From a virus, in the IMG/VR virus record IMGVR_UViG_3300043449_001626, positions 1 to 20,944 of that record: 20,944 bases of DNA. One strand, given 5' to 3'. Position numbers and translations under genes: made by a program. This document shows, one piece after another, positions 1 through 6,425 of the stretch. The notes below the pieces were generated by a model. The model had not been told where the DNA came from. It was given only the letters and a program-made list of their open reading frames with translations, and searched no databases. Numbering within the stretch: position 1 is the first letter of the stretch; every line of letters begins with the position of its first letter.

Positions 1-648
1 GCGGTTGGCAAATTCCCAGGTGCGTGGGCACGCATAGGTTTTGTCCGTGTGATCGGCCTTGAAGGTGTAGAGCTGGCCAGGCTTGAACTGGATGAACGAG
101 GTGATCATGTGATGCACGTCGCTCTTTTGAGCCCACTCTACCCAGCTGTCGGAATCCACCTGCAGCTCGATGTGAGACAGGCGTGATTGCAGGGCAGTGC
201 TCATCTCTTCGACGATGGCGCCGTCTGTCTCCAGGTTGCCTGCTGCCACGAGTGCGCAGTTCTTGTGCAAGCTGTGCTGGCCAATCTTGCGATCCAAAAG
301 GATCTTGTAGGCCGCTGCCTGCACTGCCTTAGGAGCTGAGTTGGCTTCGTCAAAGAACAGCAGCCAGCCGTTGTAGCCGGCCTTGGGAGACTCACCTTCC
401 AATGGGAAGGTGTCCATGGGCAGGTAGCCTGCTTTCTTGCGGGCTTCATCGATCTGGGGAAAGCCAGCCAGGTCAGTGGGGTCACACTGGGACAAGCGCA
501 GGTCGATGAGCTCAAGGCCGTATTGCTGGGCAATCTGATGCACGATTTGGCTCTTGCCGATACCGGGCGAGCCATGGAGCATAGGGACGATGCCTGCTTT
601 GATGTAGTCGGTGACCAAGTCAATGGCCTGGGGGATTTTTACTTGCAC
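1..648 (-). CDS. MoxR-like AAA+ ATPase (N4 gp24-type), partial
   Basis: The visible 216 residues form the front of an AAA+ ATPase; the rest runs off the left edge. Walker A is GSPGIGKS at about residues 26-33, Walker B is LLFFDEAN at about 96-103, and a sensor-1-like AAGN lies at about 135-138. This spacing and the DEAN box are typical of MoxR/CoxD-type ATPases, which act as chaperones with a von Willebrand A partner. N4-like phages carry such a pair (gp24/gp25), so the partner probably lies just beyond position 1. The start is a GTG at 646-648, because no ATG lies in frame between it and an upstream stop. It overlaps the end of the preceding 62-aa gene by 10 bases, suggesting translational coupling. 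ATPase identity is sure; the gp24 equivalence is family inference. Confidence 0.9.
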   Translation of the reverse strand, partial: MQVKIPQAIDLVTDYIKAGIVPMLHGSPGIGKSQIVHQIAQQYGLELIDLRLSQCDPTDLAGFPQIDEARKKAGYLPMDTFPLEGESPKAGYNGWLLFFDEANSAPKAVQAAAYKILLDRKIGQHSLHKNCALVAAGNLETDGAIVEEMSTALQSRLSHIELQVDSDSWVEWAQKSDVHHMITSFIQFKPGQLYTFKADHTDKTYACPRTWEFANR

Positions 649-827
649 GACGAAACTTTCAGGAGGGTGTTGTGGTAGGTCATCAACAGACTGAACAGGT
701 CGTTCTTGTCTGTGATGGGGAGCTTGGAGTCAGCGAAGTCTATGACTTCTTGGAGGCTTCCAAATGTAGGAAAGAGTCCCATGGGCGCCGCGCGGAGCTG
801 CGGCTGGGGGTTGGTTGCAGAGATCAT
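639..827 (-). CDS. small hypothetical protein (62 aa)
   Basis: A 62-residue protein of unknown function, with a Pro-rich start and a helical remainder containing acidic and Leu residues. Its ATG overlaps the TGA of the upstream helix-turn-helix gene as ATGA, and its end overlaps the GTG start of the ATPase by 10 bases, so it fits the coupled chain of the operon. No signal peptide, membrane segment or metal motif is seen. Support comes from the overlaps on both sides rather than from recognised homology. Confidence 0.65.
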   Translation of the reverse strand: MISATNPQPQLRAAPMGLFPTFGSLQEVIDFADSKLPITDKNDLFSLLMTYHNTLLKVSSCK

Positions 828-1120
828 TTTTTGAAGTGCTGGATCGTCTTTGCGATGAAATCAATGACGATGTCTTTGATGGAGCGAGGTGCGGGCTCGA
901 ACATGTCGATCTGGAGCGCCTCGGTAGCGGGTGTGGCAATCTTGGCTTTGCGGCCACGGTAGAAACGGATGCGATTCACACCCATTTCAACGAGGATGCG
1001 TTGAACAGTCCTTTTAGACACGCCGTGCATCAGTGCAAGCTCATCGGTAGTGAAAACACGTTCTCTGTAACCAGCAGCGATGAAATCCTTTTGGTTCTGG
1101 TCAAGACACTTAACGGTCAT
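824..1120 (-). CDS. helix-turn-helix DNA-binding protein (98 aa)
   Basis: Residues about 15-50 read as a helix-turn-helix: a segment with FTTDELALMHGVSKRTVQRI, where HGVSKRTV is the turn and recognition helix, followed by a basic patch with RGRKAK. This resembles the DNA-recognition part of small phage proteins and transposase/resolvase-type HTH folds. A longer acidic/hydrophobic tail could mediate dimer contacts. It overlaps its neighbours by ATGA at both ends (1117-1120 and 824-827). It may regulate phage transcription or bind DNA during replication; the sequence does not say which. Confidence 0.75.
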   Translation of the reverse strand: MTVKCLDQNQKDFIAAGYRERVFTTDELALMHGVSKRTVQRILVEMGVNRIRFYRGRKAKIATPATEALQIDMFEPAPRSIKDIVIDFIAKTIQHFKK

Positions 1121-1440
1121 GGTTGTTCTCCAATGGCCACCATCATTGCAGCACTGAGCTTGCTGAAATGGTTTAAGGCCTTCTGAGTGGGGTATAGAAA
1201 CTTGGTACGGCGGTTTTCACCTTCGTACTGATGAAAAATCAAGCCTGCTTTGCGCAGGTCATCAAGTTTGCGATGCAGAGTGGCTGCTGAAGCCAACTCT
1301 TGTAGCTCCATGGCTTCAGTAACAGTCAGTGCTTCGTGTCGAGCACACACTGAGATGATTTCTAAGAGCCGTTGAGCGGTGATGTCGACTTTGAGATCAA
1401 AGCTGTCAACGTGGGAGAGGAATTTCAGGTACAGCGACAT
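1117..1440 (-). CDS. winged-helix protein (107 aa)
   Basis: The sequence shows the pattern of a winged helix: helices around residues 20-60 with LTVTEAMELQELASAATLHR as the HTH core, then a wing with GLIFHQYEGENRRTKFLYPT. It resembles MarR-like or phage replication-initiator-like winged-helix proteins. It lies next to a second HTH gene, with a 4-base overlap, so two DNA-binding proteins are made together. The ATG at 1440 follows the 45-aa zinc-type gene by 3 bases. The exact target is unknown. Confidence 0.75.
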   Translation of the reverse strand: MSLYLKFLSHVDSFDLKVDITAQRLLEIISVCARHEALTVTEAMELQELASAATLHRKLDDLRKAGLIFHQYEGENRRTKFLYPTQKALNHFSKLSAAMMVAIGEQP

Positions 1441-1443
1441 GGG

Positions 1444-1581
1444 TCATGGTGCTTTCTTCACTGGGACTTGAGGGAACTCCTTCATCTCTCCGCAGCGTTG
1501 GCATTGAAAGACAGGGAAGGGCTTGGCCTGGACAGTTTTCCAGTCGTGTTTGCAGTTAGCAGGGGTTTGAGGGCGATTCAT
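1444..1581 (-). CDS. tiny zinc-ribbon-like protein (45 aa)
   Basis: Translation of the minus strand from the ATG at 1581 gives 45 residues ending in a TGA at 1444. It begins MNRPQTPANCKHDWKTVQ and contains FQCQRCGE, giving the pattern C-x2-W ... C-x2-C seen in minimal zinc ribbons of phage proteins (CKHDW ... CQRCG). The upstream AAGAAAGA can serve as a weak ribosome-binding site. It overlaps the end of the preceding 53-aa membrane peptide by 26 bases in another frame and is followed after 3 bases by the winged-helix gene. Function unknown. Confidence 0.65.
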   Translation of the reverse strand: MNRPQTPANCKHDWKTVQAKPFPVFQCQRCGEMKEFPQVPVKKAP

Positions 1582-1717
1582 GAGGTTCTTTCTTGGGAAG
1601 GATCTGGATTGCTTTGACAGCTACCCAGCACATGGCGATAAAGCCAACCGTCCCACAGAGAAGCCGGATGGCTTCTTCAGTTACGTGGATGGTGATGTGG
1701 AGGTCAGGTTGGAGCAT
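1556..1717 (-). CDS. small single-pass membrane peptide (53 aa)
   Basis: An ATG at 1717 preceded by AGGA at a good distance opens a 53-residue frame. It has an amphipathic start (about residues 5-18), one hydrophobic helix (about residues 19-35, with GTVGFIAMCWVAV), and a basic tail with LPKKEP. It overlaps the preceding 71-aa membrane gene by 37 bases and the following zinc-type gene by 26 bases. Such small membrane genes in overlapping frames are common in phage operons, and spanin-like arrangements are one possibility, but nothing here proves a lysis role. Confidence 0.5.
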   Translation of the reverse strand: MLQPDLHITIHVTEEAIRLLCGTVGFIAMCWVAVKAIQILPKKEPHESPSNPC

Positions 1718-1896
1718 TTGATGTCCTGGTTGAGTCGATATTGCAGGGCCATGCCCCAGACGGTTCCCCAGATGATCCAGATCACTCGAGCAGCAGTGCT
1801 CCAGGTTTCAGGGTCACGGTTCCAATTGATGAAGCCCATCAGTACATACGCAATGAGGTACATGGCTGGGTAGGCAATGAAGTCGAGGTATTTCAT
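1681..1896 (-). CDS. small two-pass membrane protein (71 aa)
   Basis: Two hydrophobic helices are clear: about residues 2-24 (YLDFIAYPAMYLIAYVLMGF) and about residues 36-55 (ARVIWIIWGTVWGMAL), with a polar link containing NWNRDPE. The start at 1896 is chosen over an in-frame ATG at 1926 because AGGA lies just upstream and the ATG overlaps the TGA of the preceding gene as ATGA. Function unknown; it may act at the host inner membrane. Confidence 0.65.
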   Translation of the reverse strand: MKYLDFIAYPAMYLIAYVLMGFINWNRDPETWSTAARVIWIIWGTVWGMALQYRLNQDIKCSNLTSTSPST

Positions 1897-2069
1897 AGGG
1901 CAGTTCCTAGGTTTTTTCCTGCCCACTCGATGTACTTAGCATCGGTGTGAGCAATCTTGCTGGGTTTTTTCTTTGGCTTGGGTTTGGCTACTGGCTTGGT
2001 CAGTTTTACCGGTTCAACCGGTTTTTCCCGTTTTGGCCAGGGCGCTCCAGGTGCGAGGACTGTCTTCAT
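1893..2069 (-). CDS. Lys/Pro-rich small protein (58 aa)
   Basis: A perfect AAGGAG lies before the ATG at 2069. The 58 residues hold a basic Pro/Lys stretch (EKPVEPVKLTKPVAKPKPKK) followed by a more folded end with AKYIEWAGKNLGTAL. Repeated codons for PVEPV make a strong inverted repeat in the DNA near 2007-2019. The high charge suggests nucleic-acid or protein binding. It follows the stop of the 140-aa gene by 3 bases and overlaps the next gene by ATGA. Confidence 0.65.
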   Translation of the reverse strand: MKTVLAPGAPWPKREKPVEPVKLTKPVAKPKPKKKPSKIAHTDAKYIEWAGKNLGTAL

Positions 2070-2072
2070 GTC

Positions 2073-2495
2073 TTACTCCTTAATGCCGTGGGCGGCTTCA
2101 ATGGCTCGGGCAAACTTACGAGGGTATAACCAGTATTCGGTTGCAATCTTTTCCATCTCCTCTTCCGTCAGCGGCTTGCGCTGTGGTGGCTGCGGGGATG
2201 TGACTTTGCGTGTTGGGATCGTGATGAGCCGAAGCAAAGTATCAGCTTCTTCAAGACTCAAAACATCATCGCTGTAAGCCCCCCACTCGTGGCGGCGAAG
2301 ATTCCACACTTCGCGGTAACCCCTTGGGTTCCATCTTGCAATTGCGTAATGGCCTTTTACGCCATCGGCACGGTCGCTCAAATACGGAACCCACGCCACA
2401 GGCTCCTGCTCTAACTCATTGCATTTAGGCCACCCACATTGCAGGTTATGGTGTGGACACACTCCGTTGTTTTCTTGTTTGGCTTTACAGGTCAT
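2073..2495 (-). CDS. Cys-rich phage protein with AHGI-type tail (140 aa)
   Basis: The first 25 residues hold four cysteines and two histidines (CKAK, CPHHNLQC, WPKC), a likely metal site. The middle is aromatic and resembles small phage proteins with a VAWVPY start. The end carries the helical tail LTEEEMEKIA ... YPRKFARAIEAAHGIKE, a tail found on many unrelated phage hypothetical proteins. The start overlaps the stop of the 60-aa gene by ATGA. No function is assigned. Confidence 0.8.
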   Translation of the reverse strand: MTCKAKQENNGVCPHHNLQCGWPKCNELEQEPVAWVPYLSDRADGVKGHYAIARWNPRGYREVWNLRRHEWGAYSDDVLSLEEADTLLRLITIPTRKVTSPQPPQRKPLTEEEMEKIATEYWLYPRKFARAIEAAHGIKE

Positions 2496-2674
2496 AGGTC
2501 ATCGTCTTTCTCCACGGGCTCAATTCCTGAGCCGTGGCATTTGGTGCATGTGGCGCCGTCGTACATGCCTTCGCCTGAGCCGCTACAACCGGAACAGATA
2601 TCGTCTTCGTAGTCCTCTTCCTCGAGGAGCTCGTCAGGATCATCTGGATCTATGTCGTTGTTCAGTGGGCTCAT
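2492..2674 (-). CDS. DnaJ-type zinc-finger mini protein (60 aa)
   Basis: Two CxxCxGxG units are visible: CSGCSGSGEG and CTKCHGSGIE. These are the repeats of the DnaJ central zinc domain, here pared down to one pair that could bind one zinc. A very acidic leader (residues 6-25, many D and E) and an acidic tail flank them. Such mini-fingers are widespread in phages without known function. It overlaps the next gene by ATGA and follows the 62-aa gene by 2 bases. Confidence 0.75.
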   Translation of the reverse strand: MSPLNNDIDPDDPDELLEEEDYEDDICSGCSGSGEGMYDGATCTKCHGSGIEPVEKDDDL

Positions 2675-2676
2675 GG

Positions 2677-2865
2677 TTATTTCCCATGCAAAATGCTGTT
2701 GCCCTTGGGCGAGCAGACAACGTACTTGTACTCTTGCTGACCTTTATTTTTGTAAAGCTCATCAATGGCTCGGTAGCACTGTTTCTCGTTGGGATACTCG
2801 AACTCGCGGTAAGTACCGCACATGCCCCAGGAGTGGAGCGTGCAGATGGCTAATATCCAGGTCAT
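2677..2865 (-). CDS. small secreted-type Cys protein (62 aa)
   Basis: The first 12-14 residues are hydrophobic (MTWILAICTLHSW) and the rest has four cysteines in total, including CYRAIDELYKNK and YVVCSPKG, resembling small phage proteins thought to be exported or membrane-anchored with disulfides. The ATG overlaps the stop of the preceding 42-aa membrane peptide as ATGA. No clear cleavage site can be fixed. Function unknown. Confidence 0.65.
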   Translation of the reverse strand: MTWILAICTLHSWGMCGTYREFEYPNEKQCYRAIDELYKNKGQQEYKYVVCSPKGNSILHGK

Positions 2866-2990
2866 ACGGTTTCGGCTTTCTGGCAGTTGTAAATCTTTGG
2901 CAAGGATTCAAGCCACAGGTACACGCTGCCGGTTAATACAAGGGTTGTGGCGAGGACTGTCGCCCCGATGGTGATTAGGATGGTTTTCAT
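2862..2990 (-). CDS. single-pass membrane peptide (42 aa)
   Basis: An ATG at 2990, overlapping the TGA of the preceding gene as ATGA, opens a 42-residue frame with one hydrophobic segment (residues 3-26, ILITIGATVLATTLVLTG) and a polar tail with one cysteine. It ends in an ATGA overlap with the next gene, so it fits the operon chain exactly. Function unknown. Confidence 0.65.
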   Translation of the reverse strand: MKTILITIGATVLATTLVLTGSVYLWLESLPKIYNCQKAETV

Positions 2991-3310
2991 TTCGTGAGCT
3001 CCGGGTAGAAACACTGCAGGACGGCAAACGTGATCAGCATGGCCATTAAAAAGACCAGGATCTTTTTGGCCACGGATTGCCTGTCTTCAAGGTCTTTAAA
3101 GATTTGAGCGCGCTCTTCTAAGTAGAGGTCATAGACTCCTGGAGGTGCTTGGTAGATGAACCACTCGCGCAGCTGATCGCGCTTTTGCTGAACTACGTAA
3201 CGCTGGCGCGCACGCTCGATGGCCAGGTCGTCCAGTGGACTTTCAGGGGCCATCTTGGGTGGGTCAGTTGGTTTTTTCTCGAAGAAATCCTCGTTATCTA
3301 CGTCGTGCAT
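2987..3310 (-). CDS. C-terminally anchored helical protein (107 aa)
   Basis: A polar, charged first half, a long helical middle (RARQRYVVQQKRDQLREWF and LEERAQIFKDLEDRQSV), and a hydrophobic helix at about residues 85-101 (ILVFLMAMLITFAVL) describe a tail-anchored protein with a cytoplasmic coiled domain. It is the first gene of the leftward operon that ends in the AAA ATPase. GAAAGA sits before the ATG. Function unknown. Confidence 0.7.
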   Translation of the reverse strand: MHDVDNEDFFEKKPTDPPKMAPESPLDDLAIERARQRYVVQQKRDQLREWFIYQAPPGVYDLYLEERAQIFKDLEDRQSVAKKILVFLMAMLITFAVLQCFYPELTK

Positions 3311-3398
3311 CGGGTTGGGTCTTTCTATAGGCGTGGCATAGTCAAAAAATGATTTTTGACGAAGTCAGAATATCGGTTTAGAAGTTTTTCGGGATTGG
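3311..3398 (-). promoter_or_regulatory. AT-rich leader with 8-bp-arm palindrome, candidate middle promoter
   Basis: This gap lies between the terminator of the RNAPII operon and the first gene of the next operon, so a leftward promoter is expected. It is AT-rich and contains a perfect inverted repeat, GTCAAAAA - 4 nt - TTTTTGAC, at 3341-3360. N4 RNAPII promoters are AT-rich with little else known to me, so assignment to RNAPII is inference. Confidence 0.4.
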
Positions 3399-3399
3399 C

Positions 3400-3431
3400 A
3401 AAAAAATAGGGCCCACCCTTTCGGATGAGCC
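3400..3431 (-). terminator. intrinsic terminator of the RNAPII operon
   Basis: On the minus strand GGGCTCATCC, loop GAAA, GGGTGGGCCC form a 10-bp stem (with G-T pairs), followed by A and then seven T. It lies after the 111-aa gene, so it closes the RNAPII transcription unit. Confidence 0.85.
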
Positions 3432-3440
3432 CCAGTTTTC

Positions 3441-3478
3441 CCAATCACCAAGCGCCGGGTAGGCGCCTCGGCCAATCA
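3441..3478 (-). repeat. GC-rich hairpin between TGATTGG direct repeats
   Basis: The core is GCGCC GGGTA GGCGC (3452-3466, plus strand). On the minus-strand RNA the stem extends with CCGA/UUGG around a single bulged G. The 7-base direct repeat CCAATCA (TGATTGG on the coding strand) flanks it at 3441-3447 and 3472-3478, and the second copy contains the TGA of the 111-aa gene. A similar sequence sits in the RNAPII leader at 6451-6466. Confidence 0.55.
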
Positions 3479-3811
3479 AGCTTGCTTGATCAGCATAGAA
3501 GTCTTCTCGAGTTCTAGAAGTTCTTTGTGGTGGTCGGTGAGATGGTCTAGGTATTCGCCATCGACATCCATGCGAAGGCCTTCCCCACGGGTGAACGTGG
3601 AACAGGTCTCGGCATAGTTGAGCTCTTTGGCTTTTTCGTAGAACTGATCGAATGGGGCATCTGGATGAAGCCCCATGGCACAGTTGAAGGCAGTGCCCTC
3701 AACCGTGTAGTTGCTGTACCCCTCATCCCGAAGGATGTGGTACCGGCATTCTGTGCACTTGGCGAACAAGCTCACATACGGCCTGCGGTGGGTTTGCTTA
3801 ACAAAGGCCAT
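3476..3811 (-). CDS. Cys-rich protein after RNAPII catalytic subunit (111 aa)
   Basis: A 111-residue protein with CTECRYH near residue 19 and further cysteines at FNCAMG and ETCSTF, so a zinc site is likely. The rest is acidic with a Leu-rich helical end. Its ATG lies inside the last codons of the RNAPII catalytic subunit (14-base overlap), which implies coupled translation. N4 RNAPII needs helper proteins such as gp2 for middle promoters; whether this gene serves that role cannot be told from sequence. Confidence 0.75.
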   Translation of the reverse strand: MAFVKQTHRRPYVSLFAKCTECRYHILRDEGYSNYTVEGTAFNCAMGLHPDAPFDQFYEKAKELNYAETCSTFTRGEGLRMDVDGEYLDHLTDHHKELLELEKTSMLIKQA

Positions 3812-5039
3812 AGTTGGAGTGGCGAATCACATCACCCAAGTTGTTGGACAACTTGTTGAAGGTGCCTGGGGTTCCATGGATTTGGCTCAGCAGGTCATCC
3901 AGCAGGTTGCTATCGGCCAGGTCAGCCAGGATTTCCTTGTACTGCCAGCGCACCCAGTTGATGTTGTTGGGATGTGCTTTGAACTCGTCATGGATGGTGA
4001 CGAGGTGGAAGGGCTGGTACTGCAGCATGCCGTTGACGATGGTGGCCAGCTTGTTCAGGTGCTCTGGGGACATGAAACGGGTGTTGTCAGCTGTGAGGAG
4101 CGGCAGGATCACGACGTCGGCAACGGTGCTGCGTTTGTAGTGATCCAGGTACTTATTGATGGGATCTTGTGGATCCGCAATGTAAGCACATGGGTTCAGG
4201 TGGCGAGAGATCATCTCGATTTCCAGCAGGGCAGCAGCGTGCTCCACAACCTCACGGTCGTAGTTACAGCGGCGGTGCATCGAGCGCAGGATGTAAGCAT
4301 CTACGCTGTGGGTCAGGTTGGCGGCATTGCTCAGGCCAGCCTTCTGCCCTTGGTTCTCGTAGAACTCGTAGGTGAAGGTGGCATGGTCCAACTCGTCAAC
4401 TTCAATGCGTGCTTCCTTTTTGGTCATGACCTTGATGCGAGCATCGAAGCCGTCGGGCAGCACCCAGGCATGTTGCAGGGCATAGGGTTGCCAGCTGGCC
4501 AACAAGTCCTGCAGCAGTTCCCAGGCGCCCGGAGCAATAGCTTTGGCTGCTTCATAGAAGGCGCTGAGCTCTTTGGTTTCCTCACCGAAGATGATCTTTG
4601 GCTGGGCTTTGGAGCCGTAGAAGCTGGTCATCAGAGCTGACTTGGCGTCCTTGCGGGACACGGCCAGGCTGTTGCCCAGAATGACTTGCATTGCTTCAGT
4701 GCAGGCACTGTAAGCATCAGCGCGCACTTCAGGGTTGACCAGGCCAGTGGCCTCAGCACCCGCGTGACAGCCCGTCAGAACGGACATCACTTGGATACCA
4801 GAGCAGCAGCCATCGACGCCCACGAGGTGGCCAGAAGGCAGACCAGCTTGAGCCTTACGGATAGCAAGGACAGCCTTCATGTACAGCGGAGCCGTCTCTG
4901 CAGACACAGAGAGGTTCTCGAGTTGGACCAAGTTGTCTTCAGCCCAGCTGATACGGTCTTCAAACGTGAGTTTGTCGAGCCCATAGTGGGTGGCAGCATC
5001 AATCAGCAGATATTGCCAGCCGGTATAAGTCTTGAACAT
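3798..5039 (-). CDS. T7-like RNA polymerase, catalytic C-terminal subunit (N4 gp16 / RNAPII)
   Basis: This 413-aa subunit carries the palm and fingers of a T7-family RNA polymerase. Motif A is GVDGCCSGIQ with D76 (T7 D537). Motif B is R129, K133 and Y141 in SRKDAK ... SFYGSK, the same spacing as T7 R627, K631, Y639. Motif C is VTIHDEF with H350-D351 (T7 H811-D812). The first residues (GWQYLLIDAATHYGLDK) match T7 just after about residue 450, where the other subunit stops. Between HSVDAY (about residue 244) and HD lie about 106 residues against 27 in T7, so about 80 residues are inserted. The chain ends YGLC rather than the T7 FAFA. AAGGA precedes the ATG. It would transcribe middle genes together with the product at 5515-6423. 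Confidence 0.95.
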   Translation of the reverse strand: MFKTYTGWQYLLIDAATHYGLDKLTFEDRISWAEDNLVQLENLSVSAETAPLYMKAVLAIRKAQAGLPSGHLVGVDGCCSGIQVMSVLTGCHAGAEATGLVNPEVRADAYSACTEAMQVILGNSLAVSRKDAKSALMTSFYGSKAQPKIIFGEETKELSAFYEAAKAIAPGAWELLQDLLASWQPYALQHAWVLPDGFDARIKVMTKKEARIEVDELDHATFTYEFYENQGQKAGLSNAANLTHSVDAYILRSMHRRCNYDREVVEHAAALLEIEMISRHLNPCAYIADPQDPINKYLDHYKRSTVADVVILPLLTADNTRFMSPEHLNKLATIVNGMLQYQPFHLVTIHDEFKAHPNNINWVRWQYKEILADLADSNLLDDLLSQIHGTPGTFNKLSNNLGDVIRHSNYGLC

Positions 5040-5048
5040 GTTGAGTCC

Positions 5049-5303
5049 TTAGGTAGGTGGATTGAGTAGTTCTAGAAGTCGAAGTTCTTTGGGAACCTCT
5101 GCATCTAGAACAGGAATGAGGTCACATCGGTACCATTCGGTGCCGTGGCCATTGCCTGGGGTACAAGAGATGTACCCACCGTTGTAGACCTCGAGGCCAT
5201 GGGCTTCTCGGATGTCAGATGGAATGCCTCCCAGACTGGAGAAGTGACTGCTCCGCCACCACTGCTGCACCAGTTGCTGGGCGTAGTAGAGGCGAACAAT
5301 CAC
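5049..5303 (-). CDS. unknown protein between RNAPII subunits (84 aa, GTG start)
   Basis: The GTG at 5301-5303 overlaps the preceding TGA as GTGA, and the gene ends 9 bases before the catalytic RNAPII start. The protein opens with an aromatic, Gln-rich helix (YYAQQLVQQWWRS), has a Gly-rich middle with two cysteines (ISCTPGNG, WYRCDLIP), and ends Leu-rich. No family is recognised. Its place inside the RNAPII operon suggests co-expression with the polymerase. Confidence 0.7.
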   Translation of the reverse strand: MIVRLYYAQQLVQQWWRSSHFSSLGGIPSDIREAHGLEVYNGGYISCTPGNGHGTEWYRCDLIPVLDAEVPKELRLLELLNPPT

Positions 5304-5518
5304 GGCACATCCAGTATCAGTAGATGGGCCTTGAAGGCAGTGGGGAAGTTGTCAGGTTTGACTTCTTTGAGGTGTCCGCCCAGCCACATCCCCCAGGTGG
5401 GAGATTGGCGGTCGGCACCCATGTCAAGGCAGTAGTAGCCTTGGCAGTCGGTGAGCTCTTCCGGTTCATTGGCTTCCTTGAAGTTGCCCATGCGGTAGAG
5501 GTAGTAGCGTGATTTCAT
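5300..5518 (-). CDS. unknown protein between RNAPII subunits (72 aa)
   Basis: A 72-residue protein with many Tyr and Gly residues (MKSRYYLYRMGNFKEA, GYYCLDMGADRQ, WGMWLGGH). The ATG overlaps the TGA of the RNAPII N-terminal subunit as ATGA, and its own stop overlaps the next GTG. It reads as a compact beta-rich protein. No family is recognised. With the 84-aa gene it separates the two halves of the polymerase. Confidence 0.75.
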   Translation of the reverse strand: MKSRYYLYRMGNFKEANEPEELTDCQGYYCLDMGADRQSPTWGMWLGGHLKEVKPDNFPTAFKAHLLILDVP

Positions 5519-6423
5519 TCAGGTACTCCAGTGACAACCTCTTCTTGAGCGAGCTCAATCGAGGCTTTCTTGAAGGCAGTGCCCTGCGTAGTGATGTGGT
5601 ACCCACTCGCATAAATGCGGCCACGTTTATCCACCTTGTGGGTGAGATAGAAGCGGTTGTCGCATTGCACCATCAGGTTGTAGAACTTGTAGGACTGGGT
5701 CTTGAAGTCCCGCCACAAGTCTTCTTTTTCCTGGGTGTCGAGCTCGAACGTGGGTTCTTCCTCAACCTTGGACAGGAACTCAGTGTCTAGCCTTAGCGGC
5801 ACACTGTTCATCAGGTTCAGGACATCCAGACAGATGTCTCCATCGTGGTGGTTGCCTGTGCCCAATATCAGGGTGTCGTTGTGGGTCAGGTACCCGCTAC
5901 TGAAGTTGTGAGTCAGCTCCAGTGGCTTGCACACCATGGGTGGCAAGTACTGGGAGTTCTCAATGAAGTCCACCAAGTTGACTGGCAATGCCATCCTAGA
6001 TACCAGCGTGAGGCTGGCCATCTTGTCTGGCTTGTCGATATCGAACAGGTCTGTTTGACACAGAACTGCGAGCAGTTCTCCTACTGTGGCGATAGCCTCA
6101 GTCTTGTCAGAGAACTTCAGTCGACTGGCAATCTGGGCACTCACCGAGGTGAATAGCTCAGGTCGCATGTAGTAGGCCACGCCTACCAAGATGTCGGTGA
6201 CCAGCTCCAGAACATCAAGGTTCTTCAGCTGCTCAATCCTTTTCATCTTGGATTGGTAGTACTCGCCGGCCATGTATTTGTGCACCAGGTTGACACCATC
6301 CCAACGTCTGATATTGGTCTCGACATCTGCCTCGATGAAAGCGCGAAGCTTGGCATCGATGTGCTTGCGGTTGTACCGCTCCTCATTCATTTCTTGCAGG
6401 ATCACCTGCTTAATCGTCTCCAT
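5515..6423 (-). CDS. T7-like RNA polymerase, N-terminal subunit (N4 gp15 / RNAPII)
   Basis: The 302-aa product starts at the ATG 6421-6423, preceded by TAGGAG; an in-frame upstream extension to 6501 crosses a hairpin and has no good ribosome site. It matches the N-terminal and thumb/palm-entry part of T7 RNA polymerase. About residues 159-176 resemble the PPKPW region, and DKRGR at 265-269 is the T7 DWRGR motif, followed by IYASGYHITTQG and a stop near the position of T7 residue 450. The region before the PPKPW-like segment is about 100 residues shorter than in T7, so the promoter-recognition domain is reduced, as in N4 RNAPII. It heads an operon whose mRNA begins close to hairpin EP4. Confidence 0.95.
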   Translation of the reverse strand: METIKQVILQEMNEERYNRKHIDAKLRAFIEADVETNIRRWDGVNLVHKYMAGEYYQSKMKRIEQLKNLDVLELVTDILVGVAYYMRPELFTSVSAQIASRLKFSDKTEAIATVGELLAVLCQTDLFDIDKPDKMASLTLVSRMALPVNLVDFIENSQYLPPMVCKPLELTHNFSSGYLTHNDTLILGTGNHHDGDICLDVLNLMNSVPLRLDTEFLSKVEEEPTFELDTQEKEDLWRDFKTQSYKFYNLMVQCDNRFYLTHKVDKRGRIYASGYHITTQGTAFKKASIELAQEEVVTGVPE

Positions 6424-6425
6424 AG

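Noticed and set aside
2005-2028. ACCGGTTCAACCGGTTTTT on the plus strand looks like an intrinsic terminator
   Set aside because: It lies inside the Lys/Pro-rich minus-strand gene and is explained by repeated PVEPV codons; no plus-strand gene is there to terminate.
3711-4640. 309-aa open frame on the plus strand
   Set aside because: It lies antisense to the RNAPII catalytic subunit, whose motifs A, B and C are clear; a shadow frame.
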